Below, piece by piece: positions 17,472 to 26,262 of a DNA stretch of 64,000 nt. Source of the DNA: Faeciplasma sp048393055 (GTDB lineage: Bacteria > Bacillota > Clostridia > Oscillospirales > Ruminococcaceae); the NCBI GenBank assembly GCA_048393055.1, contig DBFJJS010000010.1, positions 388,521-452,520 of the forward strand, read 5' to 3'. The notes below the pieces were generated by a model that had not been told where the DNA came from, made no database searches, and saw only the letters and a list, made by a program, of their open reading frames with translations. Position 1 is the stretch's first letter. Each line of letters begins with the position of its first letter. The translations under genes were made by a program, and so were the position numbers.

Positions 17472-18356
17472 ATGAAAAAAACCATATTTACCGGAGCGGC
17501 AACCGCCCTTATCACGCCGTTTAAGAACGATGAAATAGACTATAAGGCGTTTGAACGGGTGCTTGAAATGCAGATAAACGGAGGAATAAACGCGCTTGTC
17601 GTTGCTGGGACGACGGGTGAAAGCTCTACTCTGACCGACGAAGAGCATAAGGAAATTATCCGCTTTTCAGTCGAAAAGGTCAGGGGCAGAGTGCCGGTTA
17701 TAGCGGGAACAGGCTCTAACGACACGGCATATGCAATAGAGCTTTCAAAATTTGCGTGCGACGCCGGAGCGGACGCGCTGCTGCTCGTCACACCATACTA
17801 CAACAAAGCGACTCAAAACGGGCTGTATGAGCACTTTAAGGCAATAGCGGATAAGTGCGATAAGCCATGTATACTGTACAACGTCCCATCAAGGACGGGC
17901 TGCAACATTCTTCCCAGGACTGCGCTCAGGCTTTCCGAGATAGAAAACATTTGCGCCATCAAGGAAGCCAGCAGCGATATAGCTCAAATCGCGGAACTTG
18001 CGGCTCTTTGCGGCGATAAACTCGACATTTACTCCGGGAACGATAATCAGATACTTCCTATACTTTCCCTCGGCGGAAAGGGAGTTATTTCCGTGCTGTC
18101 AAATATCATGCCGGGCGAAACGGCGGATATTTGCGCGAAATTCTTCGCAGGAGACATAAAGGGAGCGCTTAAGCTTCAGCTTGAATACCTCCCCCTTATA
18201 AACGCGCTGTTCAGCGAGGTAAATCCGATCCCAGTCAAGGCGGCTATGTCGAAAATGGGTTACGGCGAAAACAGCCTGAGGCTTCCCCTTACTCCGATGG
18301 ACGAAGCAAAAGCTCAGGTTCTTTACGAGCTTATGGGCAGACATGGACTTATATAA
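17472..18356 (+). CDS. dapA: 4-hydroxy-tetrahydrodipicolinate synthase
   Basis: DapA (294 aa) condenses aspartate semialdehyde and pyruvate at the entry to lysine and meso-diaminopimelate synthesis. Key features are TTGES at 47-51, the YNVPSRTG stretch with Tyr136, and the Schiff-base lysine Lys164 in CAIKEASSD. The frame is open from 17442, but AAAGGAG at 17453-17459 and the family N-terminus favour ATG 17472. It is controlled by the lysine riboswitch just upstream and leads dapA-lysA-dapF-dapL. Confidence 0.96.
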   Translation: MKKTIFTGAATALITPFKNDEIDYKAFERVLEMQINGGINALVVAGTTGESSTLTDEEHKEIIRFSVEKVRGRVPVIAGTGSNDTAYAIELSKFACDAGADALLLVTPYYNKATQNGLYEHFKAIADKCDKPCILYNVPSRTGCNILPRTALRLSEIENICAIKEASSDIAQIAELAALCGDKLDIYSGNDNQILPILSLGGKGVISVLSNIMPGETADICAKFFAGDIKGALKLQLEYLPLINALFSEVNPIPVKAAMSKMGYGENSLRLPLTPMDEAKAQVLYELMGRHGLI

Positions 18357-18412
18357 TCGTCCGATAAATATAACGGAAGTTTTCAGGAATTTGAAAGGAG
18401 CCTTTGCGGCAG

Positions 18413-19717
18413 ATGAAAAAAATACTTACAGATAATGTTACGATAAAAGACGGAACGCTGTACTTCGGCGGAAAAAACACTGTGCAGCTTGCGCAAAAAT
18501 ACGGCACTCCCCTTTACGTAATGGATGAGCAAAGAATAAGAAAAAACTGCCGCGGCTACCGCGAAGCAATCAGCGAATGCTTTGGGGATGATTCCTGCGC
18601 TCTGTATGCAAGCAAGGCGGCAAGCTTTAAAAGGATTTATGAAATAATCAAAGAAGAGGGGCTTGGCGCGGACGTTGTTTCCGCCGGCGAAATATACACA
18701 GCATTAAAGGCGGGATTCCCGATGGAAAAGGCGTATTTCCAGGGAAATAACAAGACCGACTGGGACATAGCGTTTGCGATAGATTCCGGCGTGGGTTATT
18801 TTGTGTGCGACAATGTTGAAGAGGTTGACGCTATCGACAATATCGCCGCTCAAAAAGGCGTGACGCAGAAGATTCTCTTAAGGCTTACCCCTGGAATAGA
18901 CCCGCATACATACGACGCGGTAGCAACAGGGAAGGTAGATTCAAAGTTCGGAACAGCCATAGAGACAGGTCAGGCGCTCGAAATAACCGAGCATACTCTT
19001 GAAAAGAAAAACATATGCCTTATGGGCTTTCACTGCCATGTGGGGTCTATGGTCTTTGATTCCGACGTTTTTATAAGAAGCGCCGGCATAATGCTTGGCT
19101 TTATAGCCGAAGTAAAGAGCAAATGCGGCTTCGAGGCAAAAATACTCGATCTCGGCGGAGGCTACGGTGTGCGGTATGTTGAGAATCAGCCGGAAATAAG
19201 CATTAAGGATAGTATCCGCGAGGTAGCTTGCTTTATAACAAAAAAGTGCTCGGATTTGGGTATAGCGCGCCCGTCTGTAAGATTTGAGCCGGGAAGAAGC
19301 ATCGTGGCGGACGCGGGAATAACCCTGTATACCGTAGGAACGGTAAAAAAAATCACCGGCTATAAAAATTACGTTTCCATAGACGGCGGAATGACCGATA
19401 ATCCAAGATATGCGCTTTACGGCTCAAAATACACGGTAGTCGCAGCCGACAAGGCTAACGCAGAACCGGCGCTTAAATGCGACTTAGTGGGCAGGTGCTG
19501 CGAATCAGGCGATATCATTCAGCCGGACATTATGCTTCCGGCAGACATTAAAAGGGGCGACCTTGTCGCAGTTTTAACTACGGGCGCATACAATTATTCG
19601 ATGGCGTCGAATTACAACCGCATTCCCCGTCCTGCCGTTGTAATGGTAAACGGCGACGAGGACTACGAGGCGGTAAGGCGCGAATCGCTGGACGATCTTA
19701 TATTGAACGATCTGTAA
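18413..19717 (+). CDS. lysA: Diaminopimelate decarboxylase
   Basis: LysA (434 aa) decarboxylates meso-diaminopimelate to lysine with PLP. The PLP lysine lies in the ALYASKAA stretch. HCHVGSM, the glycine-rich LDLGGGYGV and EPGRSIVADAG motifs follow in family order. CCESGD near the C-terminus supplies the substrate-side cysteine. A TTG at 18404 is in frame, but ATG 18413, 12 nt after AAAGGAG, is the better start. Its place between dapA and dapF shows the operon makes lysine as well as cell-wall diaminopimelate. Confidence 0.95.
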   Translation: MKKILTDNVTIKDGTLYFGGKNTVQLAQKYGTPLYVMDEQRIRKNCRGYREAISECFGDDSCALYASKAASFKRIYEIIKEEGLGADVVSAGEIYTALKAGFPMEKAYFQGNNKTDWDIAFAIDSGVGYFVCDNVEEVDAIDNIAAQKGVTQKILLRLTPGIDPHTYDAVATGKVDSKFGTAIETGQALEITEHTLEKKNICLMGFHCHVGSMVFDSDVFIRSAGIMLGFIAEVKSKCGFEAKILDLGGGYGVRYVENQPEISIKDSIREVACFITKKCSDLGIARPSVRFEPGRSIVADAGITLYTVGTVKKITGYKNYVSIDGGMTDNPRYALYGSKYTVVAADKANAEPALKCDLVGRCCESGDIIQPDIMLPADIKRGDLVAVLTTGAYNYSMASNYNRIPRPAVVMVNGDEDYEAVRRESLDDLILNDL

Positions 19718-19729
19718 CGGAGGAGCGAT

Positions 19730-20572
19730 ATGAAGTTCACAAAAATGAACGGTATAGGAAACGACTATATCTATATCAACGGCTTTAAGGAGCATGTAGA
19801 CGACCCGTCAAAGCTGGCGATAAAGCTTTCAGACAGGCATTTCTCGGTCGGGAGCGACGGAATCATAATAATTCTTCCATCCGAAATTGCGGATTTCAGG
19901 ATGAGAATGTTTAACGCGGACGGCAGCGAGGGCAAAATGTGCGGAAACGGCACAAGATGCGTGGCGAAATATGTATACGAAAAGGGTCTTACTGATAAAA
20001 CGACGGTAACGCTTGAAACTCTTGCTGGAATCAAAACGCTAAAGCTAGACGTTAAGGACTGCATTGTGGAAAGCGTATCGGTTGAAATGGGCAAAGCAAG
20101 CTTTAAAGCCGGCGAAATACCCGTTACAGGCATGGGCGGCGATGACGAGGTAATAAATAGGCGGCTGTCCCTTGACTGCGGCGAATGGGATATAACCTGC
20201 GTTTCTATGGGCAACCCGCACTGCGTTACCTTTGTTAAGGATACAAAATCTCTGGAGCTTGAAAAGATAGGTCCGCAGTTTGAGCACAGCCCTGTTTTCC
20301 CAGAGAGAGTAAACACCGAGTTTATACGGGTGATAGACGATAAAACGCTCGAAATGCGTGTATGGGAAAGAGGAAGCGGAGAAACCCTTGCATGCGGGAC
20401 AGGCGCGTGCGCAAGCGTCGCGGCGGCGGTCAAAAACGGGATATGCCGTCCTGACCAGGAAATAACCGTAAAGCTGCTTGGCGGAGATTTAAATATAACA
20501 TGCAGCGGCGACTACGACATAGTAATGCGAGGACCTGCCGAATTCTCATATGAAGGAGAGGTAAACATATGA
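19730..20572 (+). CDS. dapF: Diaminopimelate epimerase
   Basis: DapF (280 aa) interconverts LL- and meso-diaminopimelate without a cofactor. The two catalytic cysteines are visible in MCGNGTRC and ACGTGACAS. KMNGIGNDYIYI begins the family N-terminus. An AACGGAGGAGC site precedes the ATG. The stop overlaps the dapL ATG by 4 nt (ATGA). It follows DapL in the pathway, although the gene comes before it. Confidence 0.95.
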   Translation: MKFTKMNGIGNDYIYINGFKEHVDDPSKLAIKLSDRHFSVGSDGIIIILPSEIADFRMRMFNADGSEGKMCGNGTRCVAKYVYEKGLTDKTTVTLETLAGIKTLKLDVKDCIVESVSVEMGKASFKAGEIPVTGMGGDDEVINRRLSLDCGEWDITCVSMGNPHCVTFVKDTKSLELEKIGPQFEHSPVFPERVNTEFIRVIDDKTLEMRVWERGSGETLACGTGACASVAAAVKNGICRPDQEITVKLLGGDLNITCSGDYDIVMRGPAEFSYEGEVNI

Positions 20573-21750
20573 AGACAAATCATAACTATTCAAAGATAAA
20601 GGAAAGCTATCTTTTTGCAGAAGTAGCGCAGCGCACTGCAAAGTACGCGAGCGAGCATCCGGACGCGAAAATAATTAAAATGGGTATAGGAGACGTTACC
20701 CTTCCCCTGTGCGGTGCAGTTATAGACGCAATGCACAAGGCCGTGTCCGAAATGGGTGTTAAGGAGACGTTTAAGGGCTACGGCGAATACCGCGGTTATG
20801 ATTTCCTGTGCGAAAGCATCGTTGGCTACTACAAAAAATTCGGCGTAGAGCTTGAAACGGAAGAGGTGTTTGTTTCCGAAGGAGCTAAAAGCGATTTAGG
20901 AAACATTCTCGACCTGTTTGACACCGACAACACCGTTTTGGTCACAGACCCTGTATATCCCGTGTACGTAGACACAAACATTTTGGCGGGCAGAAAAATC
21001 GTTTACGCCAATGCGACCGAGGAAAACAACTTCCTTCCGCTGCCCGACGACAGCGTAAATTCGGATATAATATATCTGTGCTCGCCAAACAACCCGACAG
21101 GCGCAGCTTATACGAGGGATCAGCTCAGGCTTTGGATAGACTACGCAAAAAAGCATGGCGCGATAATACTTCTCGACGCGGCATACGAGGCTTTTATTAC
21201 AGACAGCGACGTCCCTCATTCGGCGTATGAGGTTGAGGGCGCTAAAGAATGCGTCATTGAGATATGTTCGCTTTCAAAGACTGCAGGCTTCACGGGCACT
21301 CGCTGCGGCTACACAATAGTACCGAAAGCCCTTAAGTACGACCAGGACCTCAACAAACTGTGGCTCAGGCGTCAATCAACAAAGTTCAACGGTGTGTCCT
21401 ATATTATCCAGTGCGGCGCAAACGCTGTATTTACCGAAGATGGACAAAAGGGCGTCCGCAAAAACATTGAATACTATCAGGAAAACGCCAGGATACTGAT
21501 GAAGGCGCTGGACGAGTGCGGGATAAAATATTTCGGCGGAAAGAACTCTCCGTACATCTGGCTGAAATGCCCGGACGGCATGGGCTCGTGGGAATTCTTC
21601 GACAAGCTTTTAAATGAGGCAAACGTAGTCGGAACGCCGGGAGAGGGCTTCGGCGAAAACGGCAGGGGCTATTTCAGGCTCACAGCGTTCTCAACTCATG
21701 AAAATACCATGGAAGCGATGTCGAGACTCAAAAAAATGCTTGGAAAATAG
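20569..21750 (+). CDS. dapL: LL-diaminopimelate aminotransferase
   Basis: DapL (393 aa) converts tetrahydrodipicolinate directly to LL-diaminopimelate with glutamate, bypassing the succinyl or acetyl steps. It is a class I/II PLP aminotransferase. The cofactor lysine is in CSLSKTAGFTGTRCGY, preceded by SPNNPTGAAY and the DAAYEAFI aspartate/tyrosine. Genetic linkage with dapA, lysA and dapF and high similarity in motifs to the DapL family make this preferable to a general aspartate aminotransferase. dapB is not in the window. Confidence 0.93.
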   Translation: MKTNHNYSKIKESYLFAEVAQRTAKYASEHPDAKIIKMGIGDVTLPLCGAVIDAMHKAVSEMGVKETFKGYGEYRGYDFLCESIVGYYKKFGVELETEEVFVSEGAKSDLGNILDLFDTDNTVLVTDPVYPVYVDTNILAGRKIVYANATEENNFLPLPDDSVNSDIIYLCSPNNPTGAAYTRDQLRLWIDYAKKHGAIILLDAAYEAFITDSDVPHSAYEVEGAKECVIEICSLSKTAGFTGTRCGYTIVPKALKYDQDLNKLWLRRQSTKFNGVSYIIQCGANAVFTEDGQKGVRKNIEYYQENARILMKALDECGIKYFGGKNSPYIWLKCPDGMGSWEFFDKLLNEANVVGTPGEGFGENGRGYFRLTAFSTHENTMEAMSRLKKMLGK

Positions 21751-21771
21751 CTTTATAAAACAGTTATCAGC

Positions 21772-21815
21772 AAACCGGCGTTATGTCCTTTAAAATGGCA
21801 TACGCCGGTTTTTTA
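21772..21815 (+). terminator. Terminator of the lysine operon
   Basis: AAACCGGCG (21772-21780) pairs with CGCCGGTTT (21803-21811), with TTTTTT running on after it. Confidence 0.85.
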
Positions 21816-21838
21816 TCATGAATAAAGCCATATTCTTA

Positions 21839-21866
21839 TTGCTTTTTTCGATATATATGCTATCAT
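21839..21866 (+). promoter_or_regulatory. Extended -10 promoter for the GH43 gene
   Basis: TTGCTT (21839-21844), 16-nt spacer ending TGC, TATCAT (21861-21866). Confidence 0.5.
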
Positions 21867-21915
21867 TATATCGTCTGATACTGTCATGACTACATTTACT
21901 TTCAGGAGGAATAAT

Positions 21916-23646
21916 ATGAGCAACAAAACAGGCTGCCGCAGCTGTAAAATCGCGGCGTATACCCGAAATGAAGCTTCGGACTACTCGGTATTTTTAGCTC
22001 AAAGTGTGCATTTTGCAGTTTCCTGCGACGGCGGCAAGAGCTACTCTCCCCTATTTATGAACTACGGTATGCTGTTCCCAAAGTGCTATTTCAGCGAGGA
22101 AAACGGCATAATATCGACAGGAGTCGTAAACCTGAAGATGTCAAAATCAAACGGCGTCTACACCATAACCGGCGAGGAGCTTACAAGGCATCTTACAAAG
22201 AACGGAATATTCGCGGTCGGCTGTGAAACAAAAATGACCGGCAGGCTGGTAAAATGGACAACCGCCGATTTTAAGAGCTTTTCAGCTCCCGAGGTCATAA
22301 GCCCGGACGAAGCGCCTGCAAGCAACGGTGAAGAGGCGAGAACGTTTACCTGCGAAGGTCTCGATATATGCGGCTGCGACGCGGTTGAAATTGAAATACC
22401 GGAAAAGACGGCCTGGGCTCTTTTAAGAGACAGCAAGCCTGTAGAGTTTAAGGAGGCGCTTGTACCCTCCGATATTGCCGCGAGCAGCCCGGAAGAGCTT
22501 GAAAAGATAAGCGCAAAGATAGTTTACAGCGACGGCTCTACGCATACAAAGAGGATAAAGTGGGATCTTAGCTCCGTGGACTTTGGGAAGCCCGGAAAAT
22601 ATGAGGTCAAGGGAAAAATTGTCTGCCGCAAATTCCCGTTCCCTGTCGAAAGCCGCCCGTGGGGCGACCCGATAATAACTTATTACAACGGCAAATACTA
22701 CTTTATAGGCACAGACGACGCGCAGGGTCAGAAGAAATTCGAGGTTCGCGAGGCCCAAACTCCCGAAGCGCTTTTCGAAGAAAACGTAAGACGCTCGACA
22801 ATCCTTGACTACACCGAGGGCAAATATGAATCGACCTTCTGGGCGCCGGAATTCCATATAGCCAACGGCAGGATGTGCCTGTTCTGCACTATCGGAAAAG
22901 GACCGTTTGACCCCCAGTCCCATGTCATGATGCTTAAGGAAGGCGGAGACATGATGAACCCGGCCGACTGGAGCGAGCCGCAGCGGTGCGTAATGCCGGA
23001 CGGAAGATTCCTTGGCATAAATCCGCTCGGAGACGGCAAAAACGGCATAACCCTCGATATGACTTATTTCGAGGTAAAAGGCAGGGGCTTTGCCGTGTGG
23101 TCGTACAGAACCTGGGCAGGAACAGACAGCGGCTCTATGCTTATGCTCGCAGAAGTAGATATAAATAAGCCATGGCAGCTTATAACCTTCCCGCAACTCA
23201 TGTCAAGACCGGTTTACGGCTGGGAAAATATCAACGGCACAGACAATAACGAAGGTCCTCACCCAATCGTTACAGACGAAAAGGTATACCTTGCATACTC
23301 GGGAGGAGACGCTGCGGGTGACACCTACGTTCTAGGTGCATTTGTAGCAGATACCTGCGCCGAGCTAACCGACTTATCAGTGTGGAAAAAGTCGCCTGTA
23401 CCGGTGCTTGCCTCAAACTTCGTTAAGGGCGAATACGGCTGCGGTCACAACGGCTTCTTCGTTGACGAGTACGGCGACACATACATCACCTACCATGGCC
23501 ATAAGACCCTAGGCGTAAGCGACAGAATAGACGGAATAAGAAGGGTTCACTATACTTCCGACGGGATGCCGTATCTGTATATGTCGCAGGAGCAGGATCT
23601 GCCCGCAGATGCGGAAAATGTTTCAATAACGCTGACAGTAAAATAA
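21916..23646 (+). CDS. Family 43 glycosyl hydrolase (arabinosidase-like) with N-terminal extensions
   Basis: A 576-residue protein. The C-terminal ~330 residues form a five-blade GH43 propeller. The catalytic-base aspartate lies in WGDPIITYYNGKYYFIG (Asp251), WAPEFHI is next, and the acid glutamate is in NNEGPHPIV. GH43 enzymes remove arabinose or xylose from plant polysaccharides. Residues ~155-240 resemble a bacterial Ig-like fold. The first ~150 residues look like a second partial propeller-type region that I cannot name. No signal peptide is seen at the chosen start (ATG 21916, 7 nt after AGGAGG), so it may act inside the cell on imported oligosaccharides. Confidence 0.85.
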   Translation: MSNKTGCRSCKIAAYTRNEASDYSVFLAQSVHFAVSCDGGKSYSPLFMNYGMLFPKCYFSEENGIISTGVVNLKMSKSNGVYTITGEELTRHLTKNGIFAVGCETKMTGRLVKWTTADFKSFSAPEVISPDEAPASNGEEARTFTCEGLDICGCDAVEIEIPEKTAWALLRDSKPVEFKEALVPSDIAASSPEELEKISAKIVYSDGSTHTKRIKWDLSSVDFGKPGKYEVKGKIVCRKFPFPVESRPWGDPIITYYNGKYYFIGTDDAQGQKKFEVREAQTPEALFEENVRRSTILDYTEGKYESTFWAPEFHIANGRMCLFCTIGKGPFDPQSHVMMLKEGGDMMNPADWSEPQRCVMPDGRFLGINPLGDGKNGITLDMTYFEVKGRGFAVWSYRTWAGTDSGSMLMLAEVDINKPWQLITFPQLMSRPVYGWENINGTDNNEGPHPIVTDEKVYLAYSGGDAAGDTYVLGAFVADTCAELTDLSVWKKSPVPVLASNFVKGEYGCGHNGFFVDEYGDTYITYHGHKTLGVSDRIDGIRRVHYTSDGMPYLYMSQEQDLPADAENVSITLTVK

Positions 23647-23807
23647 TTAATTTTAAAAAAGATTATTCAACACCTTTTAAAATCAAAAATTTCCACTAAT
23701 ATAGTCAAACAGAGCGCAAATAATACTCTTGCAAACCCATTTAAGGCGCGGTTAGTTATTTATCCGCGTGCTTATATCGTTTGAATTTTTAAAAGGAGAT
23801 TTTCATA

Positions 23808-23996
23808 ATGAAAGGTATTACCACTGATCAGGGCAGACAGACTCTTGAAAAGTTCAAGGTTGAAGCTGCCAACGAAGTAGGAGTTAATCTTAAGAACGGT
23901 TACAACGGCGATCTTACCTCTCGCGAGGCCGGCTCAGTCGGCGGACAGATGGTCAAGAAGATGATCGACGCTTACAAGACCGGTTCTGTAAAGTAA
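23808..23996 (+). CDS. Alpha/beta-type small acid-soluble spore protein
   Basis: A 62-residue SASP, a protein that coats and protects spore DNA and is degraded in germination. The family core is seen in KFKVEAANEVGVN and GDLTSREAGSVGGQMVKKMID. A strong AAAAGGAG site precedes the ATG. This is direct evidence that the organism makes endospores. A sigma-G promoter would be expected, but I could not assign one with confidence. It is monocistronic, with a terminator 40 nt downstream. Confidence 0.93.
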   Translation: MKGITTDQGRQTLEKFKVEAANEVGVNLKNGYNGDLTSREAGSVGGQMVKKMIDAYKTGSVK

Positions 23997-24036
23997 GATA
24001 TCCTTTTTATACGCCTGATATACTGTGTCAGGCAGG

Positions 24037-24068
24037 AACGTCCGAGGCTTACACCTCGGACGTTTTTT
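24037..24068 (+). terminator. Terminator after the spore protein gene
   Basis: AACGTCCGAGG (24037-24047) pairs with CCTCGGACGTT (24054-24064), with a T run after it. A weaker hairpin GCCTGA/TCAGGC lies just before it (24013-24033). Confidence 0.9.
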
Positions 24069-24209
24069 GACTAAAAGCATCATGCGCGGCAATATTCTAT
24101 ATTTTTTAATTCAAAACACAATATTTATTTTAAAACATCTTTATTTTTTCTACGAGTTGTGTTATCATATGTTTGTATATATTAATGCCAATGAAAGGAT
24201 AGGTTATAT

Positions 24210-25358
24210 ATGAGCACAAGTTACACAGGCAGACACAAAAAGCGAGTCAAAATAAAGTATAAAAATGTAGCCATAGCCTTAGCGGCTTTGCTTTTAATTA
24301 TAATAGTAATTTGCGTTGCGTGCAGTCCTAAAGACGACAACTCAAATGATAACAACGATCCGGCAGTATCGGGAAGCGGTCAGGCGAATCCAGAGGTGAC
24401 GGATCCTGCCGTCACAAGCTCGACAGACCCGGACAGTTCCTCAATTAACCTCACAGACGATCCTACAAAGCAAAGCTCATATATATTTGACTTTGTTACA
24501 ATGACATCCGACGATCTCGGAAAAGGCGATCTTGTGCTTGTAAACAACAACATTAGATTTTTAGGCAGCGTAAGCGAGGACGATCTGGTTGTAGTCCGTG
24601 AGATGAAGAATCAGGCATACTGGGTCAGCGACTACAGCGTTATGATTCTTCCCGAAGCTATGGATGCTCTCAACAGCATGATGCTGGACTTCTATAACGC
24701 TACCGGAAACGACAACGTAATGGTCAGGAGCGGCTACAGGAGCATTGAAAGGCAGCAGGAGCTGTATGACGAGGAACTCGCCTCAACAGGTGCTGTTTCT
24801 TCATCGCTTGTCGCAATACCCGGCTACAGCGAGCATCACACCGGCCTTGTAATCGACTTTACCACCTATGACGGCGAAAGCTACACCGACTTTGACGGCA
24901 CCGGCGAATACGAATGGATAATGGACAACTGCGACAAATACGGCTTTATAAACAGATATCCGGAAGGAAAAGAAGCTCTTACTTTTATAGATAACGAGCC
25001 GTGGCACTTCAGATATGTCGGTATTCCTCATGCAACTATCATGAAGGAGTATGATATGTGCCTTGAGGAGTATATTTCCTTCATAAAGAACTATACCATA
25101 GATACAAGCTTTTTGCTTAAGGAAACAAGCGACGGCGCTCAGTACATCATTTACTATGCTCCGCTTTCAAGCGCCGAAAGCACGGCCATATACATTCCTC
25201 TTATGCCAGACGGCACTACTCCTTACCCGTATGAAATATCCGGAAACAATGTAGACGGATTTATTATAACCGTAACTCTTAAGGAAGGCACTGCCGGAAC
25301 AAGCTCCGGAACATCCGCAACTACTCAGACTGAAAGCACTGAAAATACTGAGCAGTAA
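24210..25358 (+). CDS. M15-family D-alanyl-D-alanine carboxypeptidase, membrane-anchored
   Basis: A 382-residue cell-wall peptidase expected to trim the terminal D-Ala from peptidoglycan stems outside the membrane. A basic N-terminus and one hydrophobic helix (about residues 22-39) act as a membrane anchor. A low-complexity Asp/Asn/Ser/Thr linker follows. The zinc peptidase motifs are VRSGYRS, the SEHHTGLVIDF stretch (zinc His and Asp) and EPWHFRYVG. The C-terminal ~110 residues are not recognised and end in a Ser/Thr-rich tail. A GAAAGGA site precedes ATG 24210. VanY/DacB-like in type; no resistance genes are nearby. Confidence 0.88.
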   Translation: MSTSYTGRHKKRVKIKYKNVAIALAALLLIIIVICVACSPKDDNSNDNNDPAVSGSGQANPEVTDPAVTSSTDPDSSSINLTDDPTKQSSYIFDFVTMTSDDLGKGDLVLVNNNIRFLGSVSEDDLVVVREMKNQAYWVSDYSVMILPEAMDALNSMMLDFYNATGNDNVMVRSGYRSIERQQELYDEELASTGAVSSSLVAIPGYSEHHTGLVIDFTTYDGESYTDFDGTGEYEWIMDNCDKYGFINRYPEGKEALTFIDNEPWHFRYVGIPHATIMKEYDMCLEEYISFIKNYTIDTSFLLKETSDGAQYIIYYAPLSSAESTAIYIPLMPDGTTPYPYEISGNNVDGFIITVTLKEGTAGTSSGTSATTQTESTENTEQ

Positions 25359-25387
25359 AAAATTATTTTGGAAAGGACTTCTTTCAT

Positions 25388-26209
25388 ATGTCTGAATGCA
25401 CACACGATTGCTCATCCTGCTCGCAAAGCTGCTCATCAAGAACAGCCCCGCAGGACATGCATATTGAAACCAATGAGCTTAGTCATGTAAAAAAGGTGAT
25501 AGGCGTTGTAAGCGGAAAGGGCGGCGTTGGTAAATCTCTGGTCACTTCCCTTCTGGCGGTGGAGGCAAGAAGGCGCGACTTTAATACCGCTATACTTGAC
25601 GCCGACATCACCGGTCCGTCTATACCAAAGGCGTTTGGTCTTACTCAAAAAGCGGACGGCGACGAGCACTACATCTACCCGGTGACAACAAAAACTGGCA
25701 TTGAGGTAATGTCGGTAAACCTGCTTTTAGAGGACGAGAAACAGCCTGTAGTATGGAGAGGTCCGGTTATTGCGGGAGTGGTAAAGCAGTTTTGGAACGA
25801 GGTCGTTTGGAACGACGTCGACTACATGTTTGTAGACATGCCCCCCGGCACAGGAGACGTACCGCTTACGGTATATCAGTCGATAAGGCTGGACGGAATC
25901 GTTATAGTAACTTCTCCGCAGGAGCTTGTTTCAATGATAGTCGCAAAGGCGGTAAACATGGCTAAGATGATGAATATACCTATTCTTGGCATAATCGAAA
26001 ACATGAGCTATGTAAAATGCCCCTGCTGCAACGAAAAAATTGAAATCTTCGGACACGGGCACACCGATGAAATTGCAAAGGAATTCGGTACTTCGCTTCT
26101 GGCTAAGATTCCGTTTGACAGGGAGCTGTCAAAACTCTCGGACAACGGCTGCATAGAGCTTTTCGAGGGCGAATGGCTTACAGAAGCGGCAGACAAGCTG
26201 CTTTCCTGA
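25388..26209 (+). CDS. Mrp/NBP35-family Fe-S cluster carrier ATPase
   Basis: A 273-residue P-loop ATPase that probably carries or inserts Fe-S clusters. The deviant Walker A VSGKGGVGKS spans residues 41-50, and DADITGPSIPK and FVDMPPGTGD follow. A Cys-rich N-terminus (six cysteines within the first 15 residues) resembles the NBP35 N-terminal cluster site. The CPCC motif near residue 210 is the usual bridging cluster ligand. GGAAAGGA gives the RBS, 29 nt after the M15 gene, so the two may share a transcript. A terminator follows directly. Confidence 0.9.
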   Translation: MSECTHDCSSCSQSCSSRTAPQDMHIETNELSHVKKVIGVVSGKGGVGKSLVTSLLAVEARRRDFNTAILDADITGPSIPKAFGLTQKADGDEHYIYPVTTKTGIEVMSVNLLLEDEKQPVVWRGPVIAGVVKQFWNEVVWNDVDYMFVDMPPGTGDVPLTVYQSIRLDGIVIVTSPQELVSMIVAKAVNMAKMMNIPILGIIENMSYVKCPCCNEKIEIFGHGHTDEIAKEFGTSLLAKIPFDRELSKLSDNGCIELFEGEWLTEAADKLLS

Positions 26210-26212
26210 AAA

Positions 26213-26250
26213 CAAAAAGCACTCTGTTTGTTTCAGAGTGCTTTTTTATT
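26213..26250. terminator. Bidirectional terminator between mrp-like gene and hflX
   Basis: AAAAAGCACTCTG pairs with CAGAGTGCTTTTTT around TTTGTTT. It lies between convergent genes and has runs of A and T on both sides. Confidence 0.88.
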
Positions 26251-26262
26251 TATAGCCGCGAC

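Noticed and set aside
24013..24033. Hairpin before the SASP terminator as a separate element
   Set aside because: Short with no T run; probably part of the same terminator region.
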